A stretch of 15,247 nt of DNA from the NCBI GenBank assembly GCA_964487505.1, contig CAZARD010000109.1, positions 1 through 15,247 on the forward strand, written 5' to 3'. This document shows, in pieces, positions 1 through 7,606 of this stretch. The stretch's first letter is position 1. The number at the start of each line of letters is the position of its first letter. The notes under the pieces are model-generated. The model ran no database searches. It was not told the DNA's origin and was given only the letters and a program-made list of their open reading frames with translations. A program made the translations under genes and the position numbers. The DNA is from JAFDVJ01 sp964487505 (GTDB lineage Bacteria > Acidobacteriota > Blastocatellia > Pyrinomonadales > Pyrinomonadaceae).

Positions 1-28
1 TTAAACCCAGATTTCGCATTGGAGAAAC

Positions 29-334
29 TTGCCCGCGAACCCTAACGAATTAGAGCGAATAAGGAAATTGTTCGGGATCGAATGTCTGAAATCTTATGCT
101 GCGGCCTTTTTCCAAGTCATTGACATTGTTGATGTTATCGGAAACAAACAGTCAATCGTGGATGCGCGAAGATTGGCGGAGATTCGCGGGCTGATTCCTA
201 TCGCTCAATTTGGGTGTGCGCCGTACTCGGTGCGATTGACTAGTGGCGGAAGGATCCACGAGCGTCAATCTTGGCCCCGAAAGGCCTCGGCGAACGACCG
301 GAACCTTCGGTGCCTAGCGCTGCGAACTTGTTGA
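29..334 (+). CDS. doubtful small ORF, unknown function
   Basis: This is a 101-codon open frame that begins at a TTG, with an in-frame stop just upstream at 2-4. The first 75 or so residues (ELERIRKLFGIECLKSYAAA, then FFQVIDIVDVIGNKQSIVDA) look like plausible protein sequence. The last 25 are basic and rich in W/R/C, like read-through of non-coding DNA. No ribosome binding site, domain or family is recognised. It converges on lgt and ends 9 bases short of the lgt stop. It could be the remnant of a longer gene, or a spurious frame in repeat DNA: the bases at 2-17 recur with one change at 10084-10099. Nothing else is visible in 1-342. Confidence 0.22.
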   Translation: MPANPNELERIRKLFGIECLKSYAAAFFQVIDIVDVIGNKQSIVDARRLAEIRGLIPIAQFGCAPYSVRLTSGGRIHERQSWPRKASANDRNLRCLALRTC

Positions 335-342
335 AGAATGAA

Positions 343-1155
343 CTACTGCTCTGCGATTTCCGGGTCCTTGGTGCTTCTCCTCAGTCTGACGATCATAAAA
401 ACGACCGCGCCGACCGCGACCAGCAGGCTGATTATCTGAGAGGTCGAAAGTCCGAGTATCGGGTTAAGTCCGAGCAGATTCCCACGCGGATCATCGCGCA
501 GGAACTCGACCGCGAAGCGCCAGATGCCGTAAACGATCATATATGCGATCAGCACCTGCCCGTCGAATTTCTTGCGCCGGTGAAGATAAACGAGGACGCC
601 GAAAACGATCAGCATCACGAACGATTCATAAAGCTGCGTCGGGTGAAGATAAAGATCGGCACCGTCCGGGCCGTAGACCGGAACGCCCGTGAACTCGTGG
701 CCCTTATCCGTGAAATGGACGCCCCACGGAAGATGTGTTTCCCTTCCCCAGCAGCAGCCCGCGGAAAAGCATCCCTGGCGGCCGAAGAACTGTCCGAGTG
801 CGACGCCCGGCGCAAAGGCGTCGCCGACCTTTCCGAACGGCAGTTTGTAGAAATAGGAAAGCCCGACGACGGTCAGCAATCCGCCGAGAAATCCGCCGTA
901 ATACACCCCGCCGGACCGGAGAAAATCGAGCGAGAAGATCTCGACGTGGTCATCGACGAAGAACATCAGGATCTTCGATCCGAGCAGCGCGCCGATCAAC
1001 GTCCAAAGCCCGAGATCGTATATTCGGTCGCGTGACAGGCCGTCTCGCGCGCCGAGGCGCGACGCGGCGTAGAGTCCGAGCATCATCCCCACCGCCAAAA
1101 GAACGCCGTAGGTATGGACCGGGAAATTGCCGATTTTGAAAAGTTCGGGAAACAA
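343..1155 (-). CDS. lgt: prolipoprotein diacylglyceryl transferase (Lgt)
   Basis: This integral inner-membrane enzyme moves diacylglycerol from phosphatidylglycerol to the lipobox cysteine of prolipoproteins, the first step of lipoprotein maturation. Read from the TTG at 1155 it has 270 residues, normal for the family, and about seven hydrophobic segments. Visible motifs are FPVHTYG near residue 11, SGGVYYGG near 81, GRQGCFSAGCCWG at 125-137, HPTQLYE at 171-177 and RFAVEFLRDDPRG at 213-225. The central signature is the GCF...GCC subclass rather than the GNF form of E. coli, and YYGG stands where E. coli has FHGG. The frame stays open to a TTG at 1236, but those extra residues (NPKSKI-type) are just translated heptamer repeat, so I prefer 1155. 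No ATG or clear ribosome binding site is present, so the start is uncertain. It follows lspA, which encodes the next enzyme of the pathway. Confidence 0.9.
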   Translation of the reverse strand: MFPELFKIGNFPVHTYGVLLAVGMMLGLYAASRLGARDGLSRDRIYDLGLWTLIGALLGSKILMFFVDDHVEIFSLDFLRSGGVYYGGFLGGLLTVVGLSYFYKLPFGKVGDAFAPGVALGQFFGRQGCFSAGCCWGRETHLPWGVHFTDKGHEFTGVPVYGPDGADLYLHPTQLYESFVMLIVFGVLVYLHRRKKFDGQVLIAYMIVYGIWRFAVEFLRDDPRGNLLGLNPILGLSTSQIISLLVAVGAVVFMIVRLRRSTKDPEIAEQ

Positions 1156-1164
1156 AACGATGTG

Positions 1165-1247
1165 GATTTTGGATTTTGGATTTTGGATTTTGGATTGTTC
1201 ATTTGGCCGGCGACCAATCCAAAATCTAAAATCCAAAATCCAAAATC
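1165..1247. repeat. heptamer-built 32-bp inverted repeat between lspA and lgt
   Basis: The left arm at 1165-1196 is four and a half copies of the 7-bp unit GATTTTG. The right arm at 1216-1247 is its reverse complement with one change (t at 1227, which still allows a G-U pair in RNA). The loop is 19 bases, 1197-1215. The element starts one base after the lspA stop codon and ends nine bases before the chosen lgt start, so it fills the whole intergenic gap of a probable operon. In mRNA it would form a long AU-rich hairpin. In form it resembles the heptanucleotide tandem repeats known from cyanobacteria; whether it is related to them is not known. Confidence 0.9.
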
Positions 1248-1248
1248 G

Positions 1249-1740
1249 TTACTCCTTCTTCTTTGTCAGGAACATATCGATGATCAGCAGGCCGGCACCG
1301 ATGACGATCGCCATATCGGCGACATTGAATGTCGGATAATGCCAGCCACCGATGTGAAAGTCTATGAAGTCGACGACGTGGCCGAGCCGCGACCGGTCGG
1401 TGACGTTTCCGACGATCCCGGCAAGCAGCAAAGCGAGTCCGCCAAGCACGCGGTCATCGGTCCGCGGCGTGCGCCAGAAGAAATAGATGACGAGCACGGC
1501 GGCGATGATCGCGACCGCCGAAAGTCCCCAGCGACCGGTCGATCCGTGATCGTCGAGCATCGAGAACGCAACGCCGGTGTTCTCGGCATAGGCGAAGTTC
1601 AGCAGGCCCGGGATGACCTCGATGTCGTCCTTAAAACGCAATCGCCCCTGCGCCCAGGCTTTCGTCGACTGGTCGATGAGGAACACCGCCCCGGCCGCGA
1701 CCAAGTAGCCGAGTTTCCAAAAAAAGTCCTTTTTATTCAC
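1249..1740 (-). CDS. lspA: lipoprotein signal peptidase (signal peptidase II)
   Basis: This membrane aspartyl protease cleaves the signal peptide of diacylglyceryl-prolipoproteins, acting after Lgt. It has 163 residues, the usual length, with four hydrophobic segments. The family motifs are in order: DQSTK at 23-27, NTGVAFS at 54-60, GNVTDR at 111-116, VVDFIDF at 122-128 and FNVADM at 138-143. The two catalytic aspartates are expected to be D124 and D142. The start codon is GTG. It begins 8 bases after the stop of the exported-protein gene at 1749-2180, so the two are probably co-transcribed. Its stop abuts the heptamer inverted repeat. ileS and lspA are also neighbours in E. coli. Confidence 0.96.
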   Translation of the reverse strand: MNKKDFFWKLGYLVAAGAVFLIDQSTKAWAQGRLRFKDDIEVIPGLLNFAYAENTGVAFSMLDDHGSTGRWGLSAVAIIAAVLVIYFFWRTPRTDDRVLGGLALLLAGIVGNVTDRSRLGHVVDFIDFHIGGWHYPTFNVADMAIVIGAGLLIIDMFLTKKKE

Positions 1741-1748
1741 AACAATCG

Positions 1749-2180
1749 CTATTCAGTATACGGGAAGATGCGTTTCGGTGCTTTATGGCGACGCCACCAG
1801 TCCGCGTAGCATACATCTGTGCAACCGATCTCGTAACGGATGACCTTCCATCGTCCGCCGGATTTCTTGAGCAGCGCAAAGAAGTTGTTGTCGAACATAT
1901 CGGCGTCGATCGCTTCCTGATACGGCGTTCGGCTGTAATCCGGTCTGCCGCCGTCGGCACCCTGCGGATCGCCCGAAATGAACGCCCAAACTCCCGACAC
2001 ATTGAAATTCTCAACGTCGAAAATGATCTTTTGTTTCAGTTCTTTCTCAACCGGCACGCGCAACGCGTTGAGGATCGCCGTTCGTTCGGCCGATCCCTTC
2101 GCCGGCGTGTAGACGGACTGAGCCGCCGTGGCGAGCGCGAGCATCGTGATCACGGACAGTACCGCAATGATCCTTTTCAT
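1749..2180 (-). CDS. exported protein of unknown function
   Basis: The protein has 143 residues. Residues 1-20 (MKRIIAVLSVITMLALATAA) form a typical Sec signal peptide with likely cleavage after AA or AAQ. An upstream TTG start would add 19 residues, but the ATG at 2180 has a strong ribosome binding site (GGAGGG on the minus strand at 2184-2189, three bases before the ATG) and puts the signal peptide at the N terminus. The mature part is compact, with a KIIFDVENFNVSGVWAFISG stretch at 51-70, ALLKKSGGRWKVIRYEIG at 102-119 and a Cys pair at 120 and 124 (GCTDVC) that might form a disulfide. The WKV..YEIG pattern is like small periplasmic beta-sheet proteins of unknown function. It lies between ileS and lspA and probably shares a transcript with lspA and lgt. 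No enzyme motif is recognised. Confidence 0.78.
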   Translation of the reverse strand: MKRIIAVLSVITMLALATAAQSVYTPAKGSAERTAILNALRVPVEKELKQKIIFDVENFNVSGVWAFISGDPQGADGGRPDYSRTPYQEAIDADMFDNNFFALLKKSGGRWKVIRYEIGCTDVCYADWWRRHKAPKRIFPYTE

Positions 2181-2289
2181 AAACCCTCCATTCAGAGCTC
2201 GTAAATATCGTCTCAAGGAAATGGTTCCCCGTTTCATAGAGTGTTCTCGGTTTTCGCTTTTTCGAAACCAGTTTGATCATGATGCCTTC

Positions 2290-2295
2290 ATTATA
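2290..2295 (-). promoter_or_regulatory. candidate -10 box upstream of the exported-protein gene
   Basis: The minus strand reads GGGGTTATAATG here, with a perfect TATAAT at 2295-2290. It lies in the 127-base gap after ileS and about 110 bases before the ATG at 2180. No convincing -35 box is seen at the right distance, so this is weak evidence that the exported gene, lspA and lgt have their own promoter apart from ileS. Confidence 0.25.
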
Positions 2296-2307
2296 ACCCC
2301 AGATCGA

Positions 2308-5202
2308 TCAGGCAACCAGAATCTTCTCGATCTCGCCGAGCGCCGCGTCGCAACGCTCGCACACCGTCGGATAGCGCTCGAACTCGCCGACGCGCGTCGA
2401 GAAATTCCAGCAACGCTCGCATTTCGCGCCGTCCGCCTTGAGGATCTCGACCCGGAATTCGTCGCCCTCGTGGACCTCGACCTGAGACGTGATGAATATA
2501 TACCTAAGCTCGTCAAAGTATCCGGCAAGGAACCGCACACTTTCTTTGTCGGTCGTCAGCCTCACCTTCGCCATCAGCGACGATCCTATCTCGCCCGCGT
2601 TGCGCGCTTCCTCAAGCGCCTTCAATACCCCTTCGCGGATCGAGAAGATGCGTTCCCAGTCGGCGAGAAGACCCGAATTGTCCGAGTCCGCGGCGACCGA
2701 CGGGAACTCCGCGAGATGCACCGAAGCGATCTCCTGTTTCGGCAGATTCTCGAACGCCTCGTCGGCCGTGAACGCGAGCACCGGAGCGAGCAGCCGGCAC
2801 AGGCTGTCCGTTATGCGGAAAAGCGCCGTCTGCGCCGACCGGCGCTTGAGCGATTTTGGCGCGTAGATGTAAAGACGATCCTTGATGATGTCGAAATAGC
2901 GCGCCGAAAGGGTCACCGTGACGAAGTTGTAGAGCGTCTGATAGACCGCCTGGAAATCGAAGTTCTCATATCCGGCGAGAACTTTCTTGGTCGCGTCGGC
3001 GAGACTCGCCAAAGCCCAGCGGTCGATCTCGAGCATTGAATCCGCCGCCACTGAATCGGTCCGCGGATCGAAGCCATCGAGATTCCCGAGCGCGTAACGC
3101 AGAGTGTTTCGGAATTTTCGATAGGCATCGGTGACGCGCTGCAGGATCTCGTCCGAGCAACGAACGTCCTCGGTATAATCGACCGCCGCGGCCCACAATC
3201 TCAGCACGTCGGCTCCCGATTTGTTGATGATCTCGATCGGCGCCGTGACGTTCCCGAGCGATTTCGACTGCTTTTTGCCCTCGCCGTCGACGACCCAGCC
3301 GTGCGTGATGATCTGCCTGTACGGCGATTCGTCGTGCGCCGCGAGGCCGCACATCAACGACGAGTTGAACCATCCGCGATATTGGTCGCCGCCTTCGAGA
3401 TAGACGTCGGCCGGGAAGCGGAGCGTATCGCCGCGGGTCTCGAGCACCGCGACGCAGCTCGATCCGGAATCGAACCAGACATCGAGAATGTCAGTCTCTT
3501 TCCGGAAATCGCGGCTGTTGCATTTCGGGCAGGCGAATCCTTCCGGCAGAAGCTCGGACTCGGGACGCGCGTACCACGCGTCGGCGGTTTCCTTCGCGAA
3601 GATGTCCGCGACGTGATTTACGATTTCCGGATCGGCCACCGGCTCGTCGCATTTGTGGCAATAGAAAACAGGGATCGGAACGCCCCACGAGCGCTGTCGC
3701 GAGACGCACCAATCGGGACGGCCCTTGAACATATTCGCCATCCTTCCCTCGCCCCACGCCGGATGCCAGTTGACCCGTTCGATCTCGCGCAACGCCTGCG
3801 CGCGAAGCGATCTTTCGTCTTGGTCGTCCATCGAGATGAACCATTGCGGCGTCGCGCGGAAGATCACCGGCTTCTTGCAGCGCCAGCAATGCGGGTAACG
3901 ATGCTCGTAATTCTCCGAGAACAGCAACGAGCCGTTCGCGCGCATATGGTCGACGATTTTCTGGTTCGCCCTGAAGATGTTCTCGCCCGCGAACGTGTCG
4001 ACCTCGTCGGTGAATCGTCCCGAATTGTCCACCGGGCAGTAAATGTCGAGGCCGTATTCCTTCCCGATTACGAAGTCGTCGTGGCCGTGCCCCGGTGCCG
4101 TATGGACGAGTCCAGTACCGGCCCTTCCGGTTTCATCGCGGTTGCGCGATTCCGAAACGTCGAGCTCGGTCTCGGCATCGGCTTCGCCGCCCATCGTCAC
4201 GTGCTCGCCGTTCATTATCAGCGATTCGCGATCGATCCACGGATGTTTGGCCTTCATCCCGTTCATCTTCGAACCCTGAAAACGAGCCAGGACCGGCGGC
4301 ATCCGGCGCTCACCCTCGTCGTCGAGCCCGCCGATGCCGCATTTGACGATCACGAAACCGATCAGCTCGGAGGCGACGATCAGGACCTCGCCCTCGTGTT
4401 CGATCGCCGCGTACTCGAAATCGGGATGGACCGCGATCCCGAGGTTCGCAGGGATCGTCCAAGGGGTCGTCGTCCAGATCACGAGCGAAACGCGCCTGCC
4501 GGCGAGCGCGGGGTCGAGTTCCGAAGGATCGGTGACGAGCGGGAATTTGACATAGATCGACGGCGACGTATGGAGCTTGTACTCGACCTCGGCCTCGGCG
4601 AGCGCCGTCTGATCGTGGATGCACCAATAGACCGGACGCAGGCCTTTGTAAACGTAGCCGCGTTCGAGAAACTTGCCGAAAAGCCGCGCCGTTTCGGACT
4701 CATACTCGTTCGACATCGTCAGATAGGGCGTCTCCCATTCGCCCAGAATTCCCAGTCGTTTGAAGTCGCGCGTCTGGTTGTTCATCGCCGTCGAGGCGTG
4801 TTCGCGGCAGATGCGGCGAAATGTCGCGACCGGGATATCTTTTTTGTCCTTTCCCTTCTCGGCGAGCTTGCGCTCGACGTGGGTTTCGATCGGCAGCCCG
4901 TGGCAGTCATAACCCGGAACGTATGGCGCCTCGAATCCCATCATCGAGCGCGACTTGACGACGAAATCCTTGAGTATCTTGTTGAGCGCCGTGCCGATAT
5001 GGATGTCGGCATTGGCGTACGGCGGACCGTCGTGGAGAACGAACTTCGGTCGGCCCTTACGGGCGGCGACGATCGATTCGTAGAGTTTCGCGTCGGCCCA
5101 TTTCTTCAGGCGCGCGGGTTCGGACTGGCCGAGGTTGGCTTTTTGACCGAAATCGGTCTTCGGCAGATTGACGGTTTTCTTAAGTTCCAAAGGTTCGGAC
5201 AT
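2308..5202 (-). CDS. ileS: isoleucyl-tRNA synthetase
   Basis: This cytoplasmic class I aminoacyl-tRNA synthetase charges tRNA-Ile with isoleucine and edits valine. It has 964 residues, the expected size for bacterial IleRS. The HIGH-type motif is GPPYANADIHIGTALNKIL, with HIGT at 68-71. The KMSKS-type motif is KKQSKSLGN near residue 640. The editing domain lies between them, and DILDVWFDSGSS precedes the second half of the catalytic domain. A CxxC pair (CHKC, then CPKC) sits in an insertion near residues 510-565. The C terminus carries the bacterial zinc finger CERCWNFSTRVGEF...CERC (about 930-951). That finger and the overall layout point to the ordinary bacterial type, not the eukaryote-like mupirocin-resistant type. 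The ATG at 5202 has no strong ribosome binding site. A very long plus-strand frame opposite this gene is a codon-bias shadow. Confidence 0.98.
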   Translation of the reverse strand: MSEPLELKKTVNLPKTDFGQKANLGQSEPARLKKWADAKLYESIVAARKGRPKFVLHDGPPYANADIHIGTALNKILKDFVVKSRSMMGFEAPYVPGYDCHGLPIETHVERKLAEKGKDKKDIPVATFRRICREHASTAMNNQTRDFKRLGILGEWETPYLTMSNEYESETARLFGKFLERGYVYKGLRPVYWCIHDQTALAEAEVEYKLHTSPSIYVKFPLVTDPSELDPALAGRRVSLVIWTTTPWTIPANLGIAVHPDFEYAAIEHEGEVLIVASELIGFVIVKCGIGGLDDEGERRMPPVLARFQGSKMNGMKAKHPWIDRESLIMNGEHVTMGGEADAETELDVSESRNRDETGRAGTGLVHTAPGHGHDDFVIGKEYGLDIYCPVDNSGRFTDEVDTFAGENIFRANQKIVDHMRANGSLLFSENYEHRYPHCWRCKKPVIFRATPQWFISMDDQDERSLRAQALREIERVNWHPAWGEGRMANMFKGRPDWCVSRQRSWGVPIPVFYCHKCDEPVADPEIVNHVADIFAKETADAWYARPESELLPEGFACPKCNSRDFRKETDILDVWFDSGSSCVAVLETRGDTLRFPADVYLEGGDQYRGWFNSSLMCGLAAHDESPYRQIITHGWVVDGEGKKQSKSLGNVTAPIEIINKSGADVLRLWAAAVDYTEDVRCSDEILQRVTDAYRKFRNTLRYALGNLDGFDPRTDSVAADSMLEIDRWALASLADATKKVLAGYENFDFQAVYQTLYNFVTVTLSARYFDIIKDRLYIYAPKSLKRRSAQTALFRITDSLCRLLAPVLAFTADEAFENLPKQEIASVHLAEFPSVAADSDNSGLLADWERIFSIREGVLKALEEARNAGEIGSSLMAKVRLTTDKESVRFLAGYFDELRYIFITSQVEVHEGDEFRVEILKADGAKCERCWNFSTRVGEFERYPTVCERCDAALGEIEKILVA

Positions 5203-5207
5203 AACTT

Positions 5208-5228
5208 AGTAGTCAGTAGACAGTAGTC
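5208..5228. repeat. tandem heptamer AGTAG(T/A)C x3
   Basis: Three head-to-tail 7-bp units (agtagtc, agtagac, agtagtc) lie immediately upstream of the ileS start codon, inside what should be its leader. A degenerate partial copy (cagtattc) follows at about 5236. The 7-bp period matches that of the unrelated repeat between lspA and lgt. Confidence 0.7.
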
Positions 5229-5304
5229 GGGAAACAGTATTCGGCTTTATCAAAAAGTGGAATTTTATCATTGCGGGCCGGATAAATCCGCAAACCAAAA
5301 TCAA

Positions 5305-5332
5305 AAATCCCAAATCGATTGATTTGGGATTT
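5305..5332 (-). terminator. AT-rich hairpin, possible terminator ahead of ileS
   Basis: A perfect 12-bp stem (aaatcccaaatc at 5305-5316, gatttgggattt at 5321-5332) encloses a 4-base loop. On the minus strand it is followed by a T-rich run (ttttgattttggttt), so it could end transcription coming from the decayed gene upstream of ileS. The stem is poor in GC, and the sequence also resembles the heptamer repeat family, so it may be a repeat rather than a terminator. The rest of 5229-5447 shows nothing recognisable. Confidence 0.4.
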
Positions 5333-5447
5333 CGGCAAACGCTGATCTTCAACTCACGCTTTACCGAAAGCCCTCCGTAATTCGAATAATAATGGTTCCG
5401 CCGAATTTCAACATCGACTCTTTTTATCGCAGTTTTTCGAATCTAAG

Positions 5448-6330
5448 TCAATGGATTCGTCCAGATTGCCGGCCGCGGAACGTATGGCGGCCAACAAGTG
5501 AAAGCGCCGCAAACGATTTGTCGCGGCGCTTTCGTGGTTGATCGGGATGTGGTTCGGCTCGGAAGGTACTCAAGGCGTAGTTTCGGACAGCCTCGAAAAA
5601 TCTCGCGGGAAACATCCGATCGATCACCCGGCGTTTGCAAAGTCTCGGAGCTCCGACCGCGCAGTTGCAGCCGCCGGACGCGTTCGAAACGCACAACTGC
5701 TTGATGCGTTTTTCGGGACTTTGGCAGCCCAACCAGCCCGCTGACGGTTGGAGGATAAGGCACGCGCCATTGAGCTCAAGCGGAACCGCTGCCGAACGGA
5801 ACTTCTCGTCTGAAGGCGACTCTGAATAAATCCTCGGCAACGATGTCGATCCGTCTTTGACAATCTCGCTCTCAACCGCAGCTTCCTCCGTTCCGATCGC
5901 TAGGTTGAATGCCTGTCGAATCTTCAGCGGATCGATCTGATCGCGGATCTGGCCGTTGACGATCTGGGCCACGGTCAGCGGACCGGTCTGAGTTTTGTCG
6001 GCAACCGGCTTTCGGATTTCCTTGCAGTGCGTCAGCGTTGTCGCGCGCAACGTAACTGGCGACCGTGATTTTGGCGTCCATTCCCGTGATCAAGCTTTCG
6101 TTGTTGACACGGACGCGGACGCAGTTCCGGCCGGGGAAGAATCCGTTCGTCGAGCTTCCGCGACCGGTGTTCGGGCCGCGAGCTGTCATTTGCAGTTACA
6201 TTAGCGTTCCGTCGCGCACGGTAATCTGCCTCGTTTCGAAATCGATATTCTTGTCACTCAGACGCAGTGTTGGTAAAATTAGAACGGGTTCATTGAAGGC
6301 GAGATGATAGGTTTTCTTCAGCGCTATCGG
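5448..6330 (-). pseudogene. probable decayed gene, unknown function
   Basis: Plausible protein sequence runs along the minus strand in two frames. The first part reads ALKKTYHLAFNEPVLILPTL...TVRDGTLM and meets a TAA at 6198-6196. The same frame then resumes (MTARGPNTGRGSS...GRNCVRVRVNNESLITGMDA...SYVARDNADAL). Near 6020-6050 the good sequence moves to another frame (CKEIRKPVADKTQTGPLTVA...QIRDQIDPLKIRQAFNLAIG) and continues to a Cys-rich stretch (SGGCNCAVGAPRLC). No ATG start is visible for the first segment, which abuts the divergent gene at 6351. The in-frame stop sits inside a 12-base stretch bounded by two ATGs (6201-6187), consistent with a small duplication. It could instead be two short genes, or a sequencing error. 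No family is recognised. The downstream end is uncertain, and the hairpin at 5500-5533 may mark the old terminator. Confidence 0.42.
5500..5533. terminator. GC-rich hairpin, possible terminator
   Basis: A perfect 11-bp stem (gaaagcgccgc at 5500-5510, gcggcgctttc at 5523-5533) encloses a 12-base loop. The arms' outer A/T bases give some terminator character on either strand, but no U-run follows on either side. It lies where the decayed minus-strand gene probably ended. A REP-type palindrome is an alternative. Confidence 0.42.
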
Positions 6331-6338
6331 TTGCTGGA

Positions 6339-6344
6339 TATGAT
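6339..6344 (+). promoter_or_regulatory. candidate -10 box for the gene at 6351
   Basis: TATGAT lies six bases before the ATG at 6351. If used, transcription would start at about the A of the ATG, giving a leaderless mRNA. This fits the lack of any ribosome binding site. The -35 region is not convincing. Confidence 0.3.
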
Positions 6345-6350
6345 TTAGTT

Positions 6351-7328
6351 ATGAACCTGCAAAAGGCGAATGCGTGCGATCTTGGAGAAATACGCGCCGC
6401 GCGTAGCCGTAATGGAATCGGCCTGTTTCCGCTCATAGTGTTTCCGCTTATTCTGATTCTGAGCGTCTCCGCGCAAACGTGGGAGAGCTACGCCGACTAT
6501 CAGCCAAACAATCCGTTCGTGAACCTTGAAATCACGGATGTAAGAGCTGAGTACATTCCCTTCTACCACGACCCGAACAAACCGGACGATTGCCCTGGCA
6601 CACGGATCAATTTCTCGTTCACCGTCACGAACAAGGGTCAGCAACCGCAGAAGCTCCCGCGGTTGCTGCGTTTTGAGACCAACAGCCCCAAGCCTTGGAT
6701 GCGTCGGACCGACTCCACCGCGACGAAACCGGAAGAGGACGTATCGATGACCGGTCGCGTCAAGATTCAGTCCTCCACGGATGTGGTTCTGAAACCCGGC
6801 GAAAGCACGATCTTGACGACCTTCAGCTTGCCGCCCGAAGGACCTTGGAATCCTATGAACTTGGAGGCTCGACTGGTCAACCTCGTCGTTGGCCAAGAGA
6901 CTTTTGTGGGGGCCCGCCAACCGTTTTCCCGGACGATCACGGTTGACGCCCCGGATTACTTTCCGGTCAGATTGATTGAGGCTCCCGTTGACGGAGGAAC
7001 GTCGGAGACCGCCAAGCGCTGGAAGCTAGCCGCGTACTTCGACTGCGTCGGCAAGCGCGTCGGCGGCCCCGTGAAAATGACGATTGACGTGAAGCAGCTC
7101 GGAAAAGAAGATTCGTACCTGCTGGCGGGCCAAACTTACGACACCGACGCCGAGCTCGTCTTCCTTTCGGGGCCTGTACTTGGAATCGGCCAACGTGACC
7201 CCGACCGGGCACTTGCAACCATACGCGTCGGTTGTCCCATCCACAAGTTCCAACTAGGTCACCTTAAGGACGCCAACCCCAGCAACGATTCGAAGTTCAA
7301 CAAGCCGAAATCCCAAGTAACGCAATAG
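6351..7328 (+). CDS. exported protein of unknown function, possible beta-sandwich domain
   Basis: The protein has 325 residues. A charged N-region of about 22 residues precedes a strong hydrophobic segment at 24-40 (LFPLIVFPLILILSVSA), then AQ. This is a signal peptide with likely cleavage near 41-42, or an uncleaved anchor. The mature part is rich in beta-strand patterns: INFSFTVTNKGQ at 86-97, VVLKPGESTILTTFSLP at 145-161 and VKMTIDVKQL at 241-250. It ends with DANPSNDSKF at 307-316. The pattern of a TVTNKG strand and a late DxNPSND motif is reminiscent of CARDB-like beta-sandwich domains, but the match is loose. Three cysteines (81, 232, 295) remain in the mature part. Start chosen: the only ATG ahead of the signal segment. 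It is the only convincing plus-strand gene in the window and is transcribed away from the decayed gene at its left. Confidence 0.75.
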   Translation: MNLQKANACDLGEIRAARSRNGIGLFPLIVFPLILILSVSAQTWESYADYQPNNPFVNLEITDVRAEYIPFYHDPNKPDDCPGTRINFSFTVTNKGQQPQKLPRLLRFETNSPKPWMRRTDSTATKPEEDVSMTGRVKIQSSTDVVLKPGESTILTTFSLPPEGPWNPMNLEARLVNLVVGQETFVGARQPFSRTITVDAPDYFPVRLIEAPVDGGTSETAKRWKLAAYFDCVGKRVGGPVKMTIDVKQLGKEDSYLLAGQTYDTDAELVFLSGPVLGIGQRDPDRALATIRVGCPIHKFQLGHLKDANPSNDSKFNKPKSQVTQ

Positions 7329-7606
7329 CCGTCCGATCGGACCGATGCGAACGGCGAGTCTAAGATACGGATGTCGTTCGAATCTTTGGCAAAGCATCGC
7401 CCACTCCCGCGATCTGGGATTTGGGAGTTTGGCTTTGTCTCAATCGTTCAGGGCAGAGCTCCGGCCTGCCGAAATAGCCGAACCATCGGATCGCGGGCTA
7501 TCGCCCGCAATTGCGATCTTCTCGATCTTCAATCGTCCGCGACGGGTGAGCGGGCAAGTAGCCCGTTTCGAGTTTGGATCTCGCCGCCTGAGCGGCCCAA
7601 AGAAAC
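7329..7606. other. intergenic region with REP-like palindromes, no gene
   Basis: Open frames here are short and read through palindromes, so I annotate no gene. A perfect 12-bp palindrome (gtccgatcggac, 7331-7342) lies right after the stop of the exported-protein gene and may act in 3'-end formation. A hairpin gcgggc-tatc-gcccgc sits at 7493-7508 inside a longer imperfect palindrome. Another, cgggc-aagta-gcccg, sits at 7551-7565. Repeated cgggc/gcccg arms suggest REP-type elements. Confidence 0.5.

Noticed and set aside
271..1035. A 254-codon plus-strand frame opposite lgt
   Set aside because: It is antisense to lgt, highly charged and with no recognisable motif.
343..1236. The longer lgt starting at the TTG at 1236
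   Set aside because: The added residues are translated heptamer repeat and loop. The family's N terminus begins at the FPELF segment right after 1155.
1165..1247. The heptamer array as a CRISPR array
   Set aside because: The units are 7 bp with no spacers between them and the two halves are inverted. No cas gene is present.
3301..5226. A 641-codon open frame on the plus strand opposite ileS
   Set aside because: It is exactly antisense to a certain ileS and arises from GC-biased codons. It has no domain pattern and is rich in R/D/V/H, as such shadows are.
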